From Strix aluco (taxonomy: Eukaryota > Chordata > Aves > Strigiformes > Strigidae), in the NCBI RefSeq assembly GCF_031877795.1, contig NC_133931.1:24240264-24304263 (forward strand): a stretch of 64,000 bases of DNA, written 5' to 3'. Shown here piece after piece: positions 52,294-64,000 of the stretch. Every line of letters starts with the position of its first letter. Within the stretch, counting starts at the first letter, position 1. The position numbers and the translations under genes were made by a program. The notes under the pieces are model-generated. The model did no database searches and was not told where the DNA came from. It saw only the letters and a program-made list of their open reading frames with translations.

Positions 52294-55145
52294 TTCCTCT
52301 TGCTATTTCTGCTCTCATCTGTTTTGCAAATGGCCACCATAATGTTAAGCTTATCTAATGGCCAGGCCTCGGGCTGGAAGAGCGCCAGCAGCATTCTGAA
52401 AACCAGTCATCTGAAAGTATTCAGAGGAGATGGCCATCACCTTCCCCCTGAACCTCAAACATAAAACTTTCCTGATAAGCACATACTCCAATGCCATGAA
52501 AAGCAAGAGGTTGCTCTTAAATTCACTTTAACCAGCTTCCTTGGGTGACACTCAGACACTCTGCTGAATTAATCCCACTCTACAAATAATACATTCTTTT
52601 TTTTCAGTGTTTGGAAAAGATACTGGTTGTACATACACACAGTATAGGGTGAGTAGCCCCGTGATGGCTTCACTGTCAATGCAAGTTTCATTCTACAGTT
52701 GTTTCTCCTTATTTTGTTAATGGGGATCCTTTTTTGCCCTCACTGTCAGGGTGTAGTCCAGGTCCATCTACTCCTGGCTTTTGACATCAGGCATGGCCAT
52801 GGCAGATCCTACCATAAGTGAGACTTCAGGGCTTTGTCACTGTTCTTGTTGAGAAAAGTGGCAAGGGTAGAACAATTTTCTTTCCCTCGGTAAAGGGAAT
52901 TCTGCAAAAATGCAAGATTTCTTGGAGGTCTGTATGTGCAGACATACACAGAGGACAAAAATCTCATGGATTTTGTTATTGACCTCGGTGAATTCTGGAT
53001 TTTATTCAAAAGGAGGAATTCAGTAAGAGTACTGGGTCTCCAATTTAGAAACTTGCGAAGAAGCCTAAAAAACTGCCCAAGGTCTGCATAAGACACTCTG
53101 AGGACACATAGCAATAAAGACTGATGTAAGAGCTAATGAGCTTAACCTTGCAAAAAGAAAAACAGAAGTTTGTCATCATAACATTTATTTAGTTAAGACC
53201 TGAGAAGGAAGAGCTGAGAGCAGCTCCTATATATCCTGTAGGAGAACCAGCTCTGTAGGAATGGGGTCTGTGTGAAAAAATCATCTCTTGTTTGGACTTC
53301 TGTTTCCCCAAAGAGAAGAAATTCTGACCCTGTGGGAGACGATAGAAAAATCAGGCCGAAAGGAGGAAACTGAAGTATGAAGACACCTACTCACCAAGAG
53401 ACTACCCTCTGGCGTAGCCTTGTTTTGGAAAGAGGGCTGATGATAGGAAGAGAAAGATCTGCTGGCCACTGCAGTGTCTGTCTGAAGGGCTGATTCAGTC
53501 AGTGCCGACAGAGAGAGACCTCCTGAGAGCCTGCTGGGAAAACAGTGTTTCCCAGCTTCCAGGGATCCTGCTGCCTCAGCGCTGTGGGATCTGCTACTGA
53601 CCACAGCAGGAAGGCTGCTGAGTCAGCCGCTGAGCATCAGTCAAACACTTTCCACTCTGATATACCAGAGGATGCAGGAAGCAGGGAGGCAGGAATGCAT
53701 GATGAAACTAGAGAAGGTATCAGAGTATGCAAGGTAAAAGACTTTCTGGAAAAGAAAAAAAAAATCATACACTGAATACTGGTTTATTAGACTACATAGT
53801 ATAGCTTATTTATTTTGAGTAAATAAGAACATATTTAGGAGGAAGCGATATTTAAGTGATTTGAGTAAAATATTAAGCTTAAAACAATAGATACACAGGC
53901 GTAAACTGGCACAGACTTGTATGGGCTGTGGGTCTGCCTTGGCACAGTCATTTGTTGATTAACCAAACCTTCTTAAGACTGAGGAATCTGAATAACAGCA
54001 ATGAGGCTCCCTCCAGCTTCTAACTTGTGTGATAAGGTCCTGTGCTAGTCTTCCTGTCCTAGGACTAAAACAAACAAACAAAAATAGAATTTCTGGAATC
54101 CATTGCATTTCTGAAGGTTATTATTTAAAAATTAGACTGCAAGAGATTATTATCCCAGGCACACCACTTTAGAACAGACTTCCTAGAAGCATAGCAAGTT
54201 TAGGGAAAACCTCTCAAACAATCCCCCTTACTGTAAGACACCTGTTCTCCTTAAAACACTTTTTTTTTAGTGGAAGTCACCCCAGCTGAATTAAATTTGT
54301 TTCCCTTGGGCCTGCATTTTCTTTAGCCAACACAACAGCTGCACCATGTGGAGATGAGCCACAAGAAGTGTAACAACACATGTTTGTGATTGCTGTATCA
54401 GCTTTGGCAGATTTAAGTGCAGAGGTCTTTAGCTGCCTTCTATTAGAGAGCCAGCTTTACAATATATACAACATCTTGCAAAGTAGTAGCAATAATATAT
54501 ATAGTTTTATGTATTTCTTGTACATGCTGGTACAGTAAAACTAGAAAGGAACTGACTATTACTTATAGCTATAAATATTGTATTAAGCACAAACATTTTC
54601 TTTTGCATGTAAAAGTAGGAACAGAACAGGAGGATGGGTTAACTACAATAAAATCCCCTGAGACCCCTGTGCTAGCTGTTGTTCAGTCCTGCAGAGACAC
54701 TCAACCATTCAGAATGTGCAGTAACCCTGTTATTTCAAAGCTGCAGTAAATTTAATCTCTCCAAGAAATTGCTGGATTCCTGGAAAATAATGCATAATCT
54801 TGGTTCAGCGTGCTTTTTTTTTTTTTTTCTCATTTCAAGAACAGGTGCCAAAAACTGGCCTTGTGGAGCCTAATTCAATATACTTTAGAACAGTTTTAAA
54901 GTCTACTTTTGAGGCATTTAATTAAGAACTGTTGAGTATCCCACACCCGTCAAAATGAGGTACTTGTTTTTGAAAGGTCAAGATGAATGCCAATAATACA
55001 GCATAGAATCAAGCATTTGTGTTTGTAATGTGTTATTCCTGCTACTTTATGTATAAGTAGTGCTGTACATATTTGTGGGTATTCCAACACAGTTCTGTGG
55101 CTTTAACCTTCCTGCACATTTTCTCACTTCAAATTGCTGTATCAT

Positions 55146-55230
55146 TGCATATTGTATAATATGCAACATGTATTATACACTGATATTGTAATGCATTATA
55201 CATTAATATGCAATGCATATTATACAACAT
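55146..55230. repeat. AT-rich inverted-repeat cluster
   Basis: TGCATATT-GTAT-AATATGCA (55146-55165) is a perfect 8-bp-arm hairpin. The next 65 bp repeat GCATTATACA/TGCATATTATACA words in both orientations. Confidence 0.8.
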
Positions 55231-58200
55231 CGCATAAGTGTCCCTGTGACTCTGAGCAGCAAGTTTTCCCACTGTCTAAAATTTCAGATGCTTAGTATAT
55301 ATTCCCCAATAAAGGGACCACTTTTACACTGTTTATCTTCTCTGACTGCATTGTTTCTAATCAAATGAACCTATGACATTATTAAGAGGTTACGTCAAAT
55401 AAATGGTAGTGTCTAATGTGATCTGCCTCCAATTTTGGCCTTTCCTCCATCCTCCTGGGAGATGATTTGGGCCAACGATGGAAACACTAGTCAAGCAAAA
55501 ATCTACATTTATATTCACACTCCCATGAGCAAATTAGACGGGACTCTCTTTTGAGAACTGATCCCCAAAGTAGTATATTTGAAAGAAAGACTCTGTTGAT
55601 GCTAACGGATTTTGGATCAGGTCCTAGAGACATTCTGCCTTGTTTGATACTGCATAGGGCAGGGATTTACTGTCTATAATCTTACTGAAGGAGAGATGCA
55701 GTATATATTAAAACATGTAGCTTGGCTTTTTTCTTCTGTTTCACTTTTCATTGTTTTACCTAGTATTCGAATTAGCACACTCCTTTTAAAATTAGCTTTA
55801 AGGAATTTAAACTGCAGATTGTTCATCCGGTAAGAGCAACTTAATACCACTACTATAACAAATTAGATCATGGAACTGCAGAAGAGCTCAAGGATGAAGC
55901 AATAAAAGTTGTGTACCGGCCAGTTCAAGGTTACACAAAAACATTAAGCTCTCTCTTGTTTAGAGGACATTCAAATGTGATATATGGACACAAAAGAAGT
56001 AATGTCTTTAAACCTTAAAACGATTAGCAGTTTTACTCTGTAGGGATCTATGGGAGGAGATGGACTCCACCCTGAGGAAGATAAAAGACCTCAGTTTTCT
56101 CAACTGGAAGGAGTGATTCATTTTAGGTGGAAGTGGTGTGCATGTGATATTCCTCATGTGGTAAATTAACTGTTTCCATTAAGAAAGCTCCTAGCATATG
56201 GAATTGCTCTATTTTCCTCTGGTCTGCGGAGAAAATCATACCACCAGAACATTTTCTTTTTGCTAAACCCAGCCTGGGTAAAAATGGGCAGTGTTGATTG
56301 TTCTTGATAAACTCTTTTTTTGCTATTAAAGAAATCCATTCATCTTCCACTGGTTTTCTGCTTGCAATTAAGAAAATTTATTTTTAGTAAAGGAATAGGG
56401 GGAAAAGCTTAGGTCTCAAATTTAATGGGGTTCATTAGCTCTCTAGATAGTAACTTGCTTTACATTTTCCTGTGTTTTTATAGCCTGATCTATGTACACT
56501 CAGACACGTCAAAGTTTTGTTTTCAGCAGAAAGTCCCCTTGCTCAGTAGTGACAGTAGTTTAAGTGCTCATCCTGGCTAGCGGTGAGGATGCCATAAAAC
56601 TCTCCCTTATTGAACCAAACCGAACCTGATTAGAGGAGACTGAAATCAGTTCTGTGAAACTTTATTTGCTGCTTTGCTGCCTCTTTAGTACACGGGCTGC
56701 TGTGGAGAAGGCTTCCTGCTGCTTTTAAGAGCAGAATGGGAACATAAGTGCAAATCTTAATCTTTTTCTTGATTTGAACATATTTCTACTTTCTACAGGA
56801 TCTTATCTTGTAATCAGACCCACTACTTCACAGTCAGTCATGAAATGGCTGTTATGCCACTGAAATTTTCTTGTGAAGTTTTAAGACTAGAATTATATTT
56901 AGGCTTTTTTGGGGTTTTTTTGTGTGACTGTACATGTTATACGAGTAGCTTATTTGGATGTGAATTATGATCTTCTGGCATGTTTTGATTGGGAAAGGTT
57001 GGAAAAAAGTAGGAAACTGAAATTTTGTGGTTTCTGGATTTTAAAGCATTTAGAATGAGTGATTCTTCCACATGCAGAACACTTGCTTTATAATATCTAT
57101 GAAGCAAGTTGGAGATGTGTTTCAGAAATAAATAGGAAGGGTTTTATTAAAAAAAAAAAGCAAGCTCTGTAACTGAATAAACTGTAAGCATTTCATGGCA
57201 TTGCTTTTGTAGTGCTTCGTATTCACAATGTGCTTTCCAGTTGCACTGGGTTCTCCTTACCTGTCATTTGTTGTTCTGTACTTGTGCTTACCACCTTTTT
57301 ATAATTCTCTTCAAGCACTTCTGTGAAAGGCCCACAAGGGCAAGGAAACCTCTTTCTTTAAATCTGAAAGAATAGGTCTTGTTAGCCTCTTGAAAGCATT
57401 GTCCCTAAAAATAAAAAAATACCCTAATCTTCCCTAAACATTTCTGTCATGTACTCCTCAAACTCTCAGCTCAGGAGCTTAAAGGAAGATCGGAAAAAAT
57501 GCAGCCTTCGTGGCAGTGGAAGCCTTGGGCAAAGGCTGTGTGTATTCAGGCAGCTGAAGTTCGTTTAGGGTAGTACTTGCTTCACCAAGTAATGACCATT
57601 CTTTAGTTATTGATACTAGTTTCCATTCCTAACGCAGGCATCAAGCCTTGCTAGTTAAATGTTATTTATTTATTCTCCAGGGTGTGAGCACACTTCTTTG
57701 CAGACTGGAGAACAGATGGTTGCCTCCAGAAAGAGGGGGAATATTTTTGTGTAGAAGGGAATCCAGAGTAACCCTCAGTATTACCACAACAACAGTAATT
57801 GTTTTACAAAGCAAAATGAGATTTTTTTTCAAGTTGATGGTAATCTGTAGATCCCACGAGCACAATCAATACAGCTGTAGTACAGACTGGAATATCTTCT
57901 GTGGTTAACTGTAAATAGCAACTCTGTATCCATGGTTTATTTTTACCATAGTGTGCTATAATAGGAAAAATAGCAAATGGTAAGTCTATATATAGCCTGT
58001 TACTAAGACTGTGAGCTAAATGGTTAGTCAACAGAAAAATCCTATCCCAATCAACAAATGTCTTTAGGTCTAGTAATACTATTTTGGATACCAAAATGAT
58101 GTATACTAGGCAGTGAGAGGAATTGGAGCAGTGCAGCTAATATTTTACTATTGCAGATTTTTAGTGCTCTTTTTAATGTCAAGTCAGAATTTTGTGAACC

Positions 58201-61200
58201 ATGCTGATTTTAATATAGTGGATGTGGATGACAGAATCTGTACCTGTATTTCCTGACTATTTATTTTCTGCATCTTTCTTTTGCTGGACCAGTAAAAAGT
58301 CAATTTCCTTTTATGTGACGTTAATTAACCCTTAAGGTGTGAATAGTTCAGGAAAAGCAATAAAAAACAATTGTTATTTATTCCTGAGCTTGATGAACAA
58401 CTTGCTTTTAAAAAGATCTAAATTTTAGTCCAAACTTGAGGATATGCTGTTCTTTTATATTTCATTTATAACTACTTTATGACTGACAGGGTTAGGAAAG
58501 TATAGAACAAATTCTTAGATAAGCCTTCAAGGTTACTTCACATTAGACATGATAGGTAGGAAAAAATACAGGCAGAAGTCAGTTTTTCTTATCTTCTGTA
58601 TAAACAAGCTGGTATTTCATTCAAGGCCTTTTCCTTAACTTTCAGCATACCAGATCGCTATCAGGCAGTCACAGGGAGAGACATGCAAACATGTTGTTGT
58701 TGACTATTTGTCTACTGAATTTATGAACTGGTTTCTAAGGAAATCAGGCTTCTGCATTCATTCTGTCTTTGTGCTTGCCTGCTGTTCCTTGCTGCCGTTC
58801 CTTGCCTTTCTCCCCTTCACAATCATTTGTGACTTAGCTGGCTAGTATTAATCATGTTTGACAAAAAGCTGGAGGTCTGTAATTATAGTAAGTTCCTATT
58901 TTTACAAAACTCATAGGTGATGGGTAGAGCAGGGATTGCCCTGTTTGGGGGGCTGTCCACCCCATGGCAAGGGAAAAGTAAGGGAAACTCTGTCCTTAGG
59001 TGCTGGGTTTGGGACCACGCTGTGGACTGACTTGCAGCCTTCTCCTGCGAGATAAACAGCGGGTTGTGATGCAGACACAGGATACCTGTAACTCCGTGGG
59101 GTAACGTCAGGGTGGGCCAAGGCACAGTGAGGTATCAGTATCAGGAGGGGTTTTAAGGAGCACAGAGCTGGGGGCATGCTTGGGGGTCTATGCGGGCAGT
59201 AAGGATACTGTGGGTTTTGGGGTGCCGAGGGGGTGAATGGAGCTCCTGTAGAATGATACAGGGGACACTGAGGGAGAGAACCAGTGAGGACCCTGTGAAA
59301 GAACTGGGGGGCTACTGTGGTGAAAGGGTAGAAAGCATATGAGGAAAAGAGGTAGGCTGTGAAAAGCGCCGCAGACGTGATTAAGAAGCAGGGGTATTAT
59401 GTTTGGAGAGTGCAAGGTGTTCATGACATGTATGTCTTGGAAAACATGTACTATTAATTCTGCTGTTTTCTAGTAGTGCCATGTATTAAATGAGCCTGAT
59501 CGAATACCTTCTGAAGTAAATGCTGCTTTTATTTGCTACCAAAGGAACCAGATAAGGTCCCTACTATAACATTCATAATTTATTTGCATGATATTTATGA
59601 ATGACTTTGAAGTATATATTTAGAATTTAAATCTTACCATTAGTAATACCTGTTAGAAACTCAGACATGAGATTCTCAGGTAATTTTTATCCTTCTCAGG
59701 TTTATTATGAATTATGAGCAACTGAGGCAGGATTGACATCTTGGAACTTTTTGGTTCATATATTTAGGGGCTTGGGGACTCTTTTAGTTTGTGGTTATGC
59801 ACCACCTAATACTTGTCCATGCCCTCATGATTCCTTTTTCCATTGCAGTATAAGTAATTATAATATAAATGTTTTCATCTGTTTACAAAACTACATTATA
59901 ATATAAAATAATTATAGTACTCAAAAACTAAATATGGTCTTCATCTATCCTTTGGTCTAAGGAATTATATTTGATGTTGATGCCAGTTCTGCAGAAAAGG
60001 GAGTCCTAATGCATGCTGATAAATTGGTGAAGTGGATGAAATACTTTAGAAGAAAAAGAGTAATCCAGTTAGTTTTCTCCTATATTTTTAAGATTGGGCT
60101 ACATTAAGCCTTTTCTTACTCACCTGTCTTCTTTGCAGTGTTATATAGTTCCACTGTTGGAAGAAATCATGGGAATACTCATGTAGATTGTCTGCAACTT
60201 CCTCATCTCCATGGTGTCTAGACACCAGCAATCTCATAGTATATTCATGCCTCCAGAACATCTAGACTTCCCTTGCCTGGAAAGCCTGAATGAGGTAGTA
60301 GAACAGAGGGAGTCTGTTTTCCCTTTCAAAGTTCCTTCTTTGCTGGTGGCTAGGTACAGTATTGTAATGAATACCAAATCAGTGTTATAATTCACAGCAC
60401 GGTTCCCAAATTCATGTTGAGGGAGAAAGGTAAGATAGTGTTATTTATTCCAATATCTTTGACTAAAAATAACATTTGAAATTATATGAGATGAATAAAG
60501 TGATCTTGAAAAATGCCATGGTATGTATGTTATCTTCTTATTGATATTTTAGTTTCAGCATGAATGTACTTAGAAAGTATTTTGGCAGTTGAACAAGGCC
60601 TAACTGAAACTTCTGTGAGAAAGGCATGGAATTAGACTATATTTTTTGGCACCATCTGCCTTGCTAGGTTATAAACCAGGTTACCTAACTTTTTCTGTTT
60701 CAGGCATCTTGGTTTTTTTCATACTTTTCCTTCTTCCGTGGCATAGATGGAGGACACTCCTGTCCCCTTCTTCCTCGATTATCAGGTAGTCAGGGTATTT
60801 TCTAGGAGTTGGGACTGTGGTCTTAAATCATTCTGAATGAAGAGAGCAAGTATCTAAATCTGCTATTCTTGGATAAATTTTCTTTAGACTTGCTCTTGTC
60901 AGCTGTTGTTAAAGAGGGAGGGAGAACTGGCAGATTAGGCTGTGTAGCCTAACTTTTCCCAGAGAAAGAAATATATGTGTGAATGGAGAGAGGGAGCACT
61001 TCTTGGTTCCCTTTCTTTGTCTTGCTGTTACAACTATAACATAGTACTGGTATTTTGTCCATGATACCTTTTCCTTGCTTGAATGTATAGTTTGTTGCAG
61101 CTTTGACTTGAGGGAGAGCTGGAAAAAACCTGCCTCCTCTGAAATAACCCGAACAAAATATTGCCTTTAAGATTTGTGTTAAAGGATGTGGAGACAGCCT

Positions 61201-62769
61201 CTGCATTCCAGGAGTATCACAGCCAAATGGGGATGTCAGGCTTCCCTTCATTAGGTGAAATTGGTGAAATGTAAATAATAGTTGGTCAGTCGGTATAGCC
61301 AAATACCCTGTAAAGCAAAGTTGGGCACTAGCCACATGGCATCTCCTACCTGCCTGATCTCACTTGTCCTAGAACTGGGAGATGGGAAGTCTTGTGGGGT
61401 TCCTCCCCTCTGCTTTCTAATGCACTCACACTGCACTGCATCTGAGGCATCCGCTGGCTCCTTCTCCTGGGTGGTTTTTTTGGCATCTCCTACAAACAGT
61501 TGTCTATGGTATGGACACATCTGGCAGTACTGCTGGTGAGCCACTCTGGCTTGTGGGATGATACTTGGAAGACGTCTGCATTAATCTGTTGTGCAAAGGA
61601 AGATGTTCTATTGCAGTTTTTCCATGACTCAGAAAAACAAAGAAACCTAAAAGGTCATATGGTGGCGTGATTTGTTTTATGGGTTCATTCAATATTGCCA
61701 TTGTGCATTTAGCCTGACCACAGTGAGTCAACTGGATTGGATTGACTCAGCCAAAGTAGAGGACTTGCACAACAGTAGGATTTCAGTCATTCAAAATTTC
61801 CTTGCTAATGCACATCAAAGAGATGAAATTAAGTACGGAGTGTGGAGTTTTTTTAGGTGGTGGTGGGGGGTGTGCTGTTGTACTTCTAAAATCAGCTTCA
61901 AGAGGAACTTGGGCATCTCAGTATTTTTACAAATCTTGCCCAAGTGTTTTACTACCTTGAACTTCCATTAGTTAGGCAAATAAACCTACTTTCAGGAAAG
62001 GATACAGAAATTGGCTTGAACATTTAAGCTCTTCTTGTATTGACTTGGCTGGATCTACTTGGATGCTTTGTCAGTTAGTATCTTAAACTGCTACATAAAC
62101 AGCAGAAAGTCAGAAGTTGTAAAATGGAGAAATTGCAGGTAACTGTCACACGGTACACAGTGGCCTAAAATCTGCTTCTTGAATAATTACGTGAGAGCTT
62201 CCTGTGGCTTTGCAAGGTAACTTGTATGCTTTGGCATTAAAAAGTTAAGCGTCAAGTGCCAGCGTTTTTCACCTCAAAGCTGTACTGTGTCACCCGAGCC
62301 AGGTGTGGAGAGCAGCTCCCCCGTCCTGCCATGACTAAGTTCAGACTTTCCCTCTGCGGTGCTCTGGAGCCAGTTGTCCACATGAAGAGATTTAACTTTT
62401 CAAGGAGGGGCTGGACGCAGCTCAGCACCAAGCCCGGCTGTCCTTGGCTGGTGCAGACAGGCGGATGAAAGGCGCAGGCCGCCCGGCAGCGTTGCCCCGA
62501 GGCGACGGGGCCCAGCGGTGGCAGCGGGGTAAGAGCTCCCTCAGCCTCCGCCTCAGGCGGCGGCTCTGCCCCAGGCCTGCCCTTGCCCGAAGGCCCAGCT
62601 CCAAGAGTCGGGGCATAAGGTGAGCATGTGGGGGAGGGACGGCTGTCCTTCGCCCCGGCGGCGCCTCAGGGCCCCGGGTCTCTGTTTCTTCGCCTCCCGG
62701 TCTGCCTCGCCCGGCCAGTCCCCTCCGGCCGCCCCTCTAGCAGGACCGGGTAGGGCAGGTTCCCGGGCG

Positions 62770-63221
62770 GACTACACCTCCCGGCGCGCCCCGCGGCCGC
62801 GCGGAGCATGCCGGGAGCGCGGCGCCTCAGCCCCGGCGGCGGCGCCGCCGCCTCCATGTTCTTCCCCTCCCGCCGGCGCGACACCGCCCGCCCTTCCCGT
62901 GGTAGGGTGGGGCCTCGTCCCTCCCGCCGCTCTGAGAGACTTCCGCGCCACCCAATCAGCGCTTGCGGTGGAGCGGGTTGTAGCCACTGAGAGGCGCAAG
63001 GGGGCGGGCCTCCGCCGGCAGCCGGGTAGGTAGCGGTAGTGGCGGTTGCCTGAGAGAGGCCGGGAGCGGCGGCGGCCAAGGGAGGGCGCGAGCCCTGTTT
63101 AAAGGGCCAGCGAGCTCGCAGCGAAAGTTGTGAGGAGTTTAGCGGCTACTGCTGCGGTGGTTCCCAGGGGCTCATCCGGGAGCCCCCCTCCGGACGGCGG
63201 GGTCGGGGGGCCAGCAGCGGC
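62770..63221 (+). promoter_or_regulatory. STK3: STK3 CpG-island promoter and 5' UTR
   Basis: This GC-rich block upstream of the STK3 ATG contains an ACTACACCTCCC element (62771-62782, ZNF143/Staf-like), a second Staf-like core CCCGGCATGC on the minus strand at about 62806-62815, a TTCCGCGCC E2F-like site (62941-62949), a CCAATC box (62952-62957) and a TTTAAA at 63098-63103. The TTTAAA would place a start near 63125-63130. The 5' UTR would then be about 95 nt. Motifs are read by eye; start sites in such islands are often dispersed. Confidence 0.65.
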
Positions 63222-63244
63222 ATGGAGCAGGCAGCGCCCAAGAG
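63222..63244 (+). CDS. STK3: STK3 (MST2) exon 1, start of Hippo kinase (partial, continues beyond window)
   Basis: ATG at 63222 is followed by codons for MEQAAPK and a split codon AG|, then the donor GTAACG. Vertebrate STK3 begins MEQPPAPKSKLKKL (from memory), so MEQ..APK and a Ser codon split AG|N fit exon 1 with a shorter N-terminus. STK3/MST2 is the Ser/Thr kinase that phosphorylates LATS and MOB1 in the Hippo pathway. The kinase domain lies in later exons outside the window. Supporting context: a CpG-island promoter just upstream, a strong Kozak (G at -3 and +4), and placement head-to-head next to OSR2 as in human. Only 23 coding bases are visible, so the call leans on synteny as well as sequence. 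Confidence 0.85.
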
Positions 63245-64000
63245 GTAACGACCCTCCCTGGCGGCCCCTTCCCCTGCCGGAAGCGAGCGCGGCGGCACGG
63301 CCGGGGTGAGGCCTTGGGTGAGGCCCCCCGCAGGCCTCGGGAGGCTCCGGTCCTGAAGGCTGTGAGGGGGGCGGCTGGACAACGACGAGGGTTGGGACTT
63401 GCTTGGCGGCCCGAGGGGTTGTGTTCCGTTGGGGAAGGTCTTCTGTGTGTGTGGGGTGTCCCCGAAATAACCGTCCTGGGTAAGCGTCCGGGCGGAGGCA
63501 AGCCCTTAGGGGCTGGTTGAGTTCCAAGAGGAACATCTTAATGTGAAATGAGGGGAACTTCGTCGTCGAGAAGAGCCCTTTGTGGCCTAGCGGTCTAGTT
63601 CAGGTCTGTGGAAGAAACCGACATATGCAGTTGTTGTTATCTTTCCACATTAGAAAGTGCCCTTGTGTCCTGCTGGTGGAGGGATGCTTGTGGGCGTGGG
63701 GGTTGCATAGTTGCGTTTGCTAATCAGGGAGTGGGAAGAGGCAAAAATCAAGAGTATTCCCACAGTATATGTATTTTCTGAAATACATAGGCTATTTGGT
63801 TATATTAATTGTTGTGTGTGGGTTTTGGGTTTTTTTGAGCATTTATCATTTGACTTCTTTTTGTGTGCATATGTAATGATGTGAAACCGTGAACTTTTGT
63901 TTTAAATGTGACACTGTCTTCTTAGTGCACAAAATAATTTTGCTTTAATTTTATGGGTATATTTAAATTGAAGCAATCTTTTCTTGGATATAATTATAAA
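63245..64000 (+). other. STK3: STK3 intron 1 (5' part)
   Basis: After the donor GTAACG the first 200 bp remain CpG-rich and include a GCCGGAAG ETS-type site at about 63276-63283. The sequence then becomes AT-rich. No second exon is seen before the window ends. Confidence 0.8.

Larger units (their letters stand above)
46371..62200. other. OSR2-STK3 intergenic interval
   Basis: About 16 kb of AT-rich DNA with no supported gene. It contains one worn repeat (47.33-47.49 kb), the polypyrimidine tract at 48.0 kb, the AT hairpin cluster at 55.15 kb and the doubtful coding relic at 52-53.6 kb. The remaining open frames are short and on both strands. Confidence 0.65.

Noticed and set aside
62620-63079. 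137-codon frames on both strands at the STK3 promoter
   Set aside because: CpG-island artefacts; the STK3 start lies downstream and these frames show no homology that I can recognise.

Overview
This window is a piece of an amniote chromosome, most likely from a bird or another sauropsid. It has vertebrate-style split genes with GT-AG introns, CpG-island promoters, sparse and old interspersed repeats (a CR1-type LINE 3' end, an MIR-like relic, worn palindromic repeats) and simple repeats. I see no Alu-, B1- or L1-type sequence. The low repeat density and worn CR1 favour a bird, but the species cannot be fixed from the sequence alone.

Only two protein-coding genes can be supported. OSR2 (odd-skipped related 2, a C2H2 zinc-finger transcription factor) lies on the minus strand. 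Its coding exons are at 37317-37972, 36609-36708 and 35685-35867, and together they give a complete 312-residue, five-finger protein. An internal splice acceptor in the last exon gives a 276-residue, three-finger form whose tail is read in another frame of the same DNA. A non-coding first exon is predicted at about 41078-41520. STK3 (MST2, Hippo-pathway kinase) begins at the right edge on the plus strand. Only its first coding exon (63222-63244) and CpG promoter are inside the window, and the window ends in intron 1. The head-to-head OSR2/STK3 order matches the human 8q22 order (STK3 - OSR2 - VPS13B) in inverted orientation. No VPS13B exon was found.

Layout: 1-34.6 kb is a gene-free flank downstream of OSR2, AT-rich with scattered repeat relics and some candidate regulatory patches. 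34.6-35.2 kb holds two very long poly-G tracts and a CTTT microsatellite. 35.2-41.5 kb is OSR2. 35.9-46.4 kb is a nearly continuous CpG-rich domain of the kind seen at developmental regulators, interrupted by short AT-rich islands. 46.4-62.2 kb is the OSR2-STK3 intergenic interval with no convincing gene. 62.4-63.4 kb is the STK3 promoter island.

Most open frames in the GC-rich part (up to 458 codons) are compositional artefacts. No bacterial-type system, CRISPR array, tRNA, rRNA or recognisable virus-derived gene was found. The most interesting structure is the dual-frame terminal exon of OSR2. Also worth checking are a predicted upstream ORF lying in the OSR2 frame and closed by a TAG at the exon-1 splice junction, and the long G-tracts.
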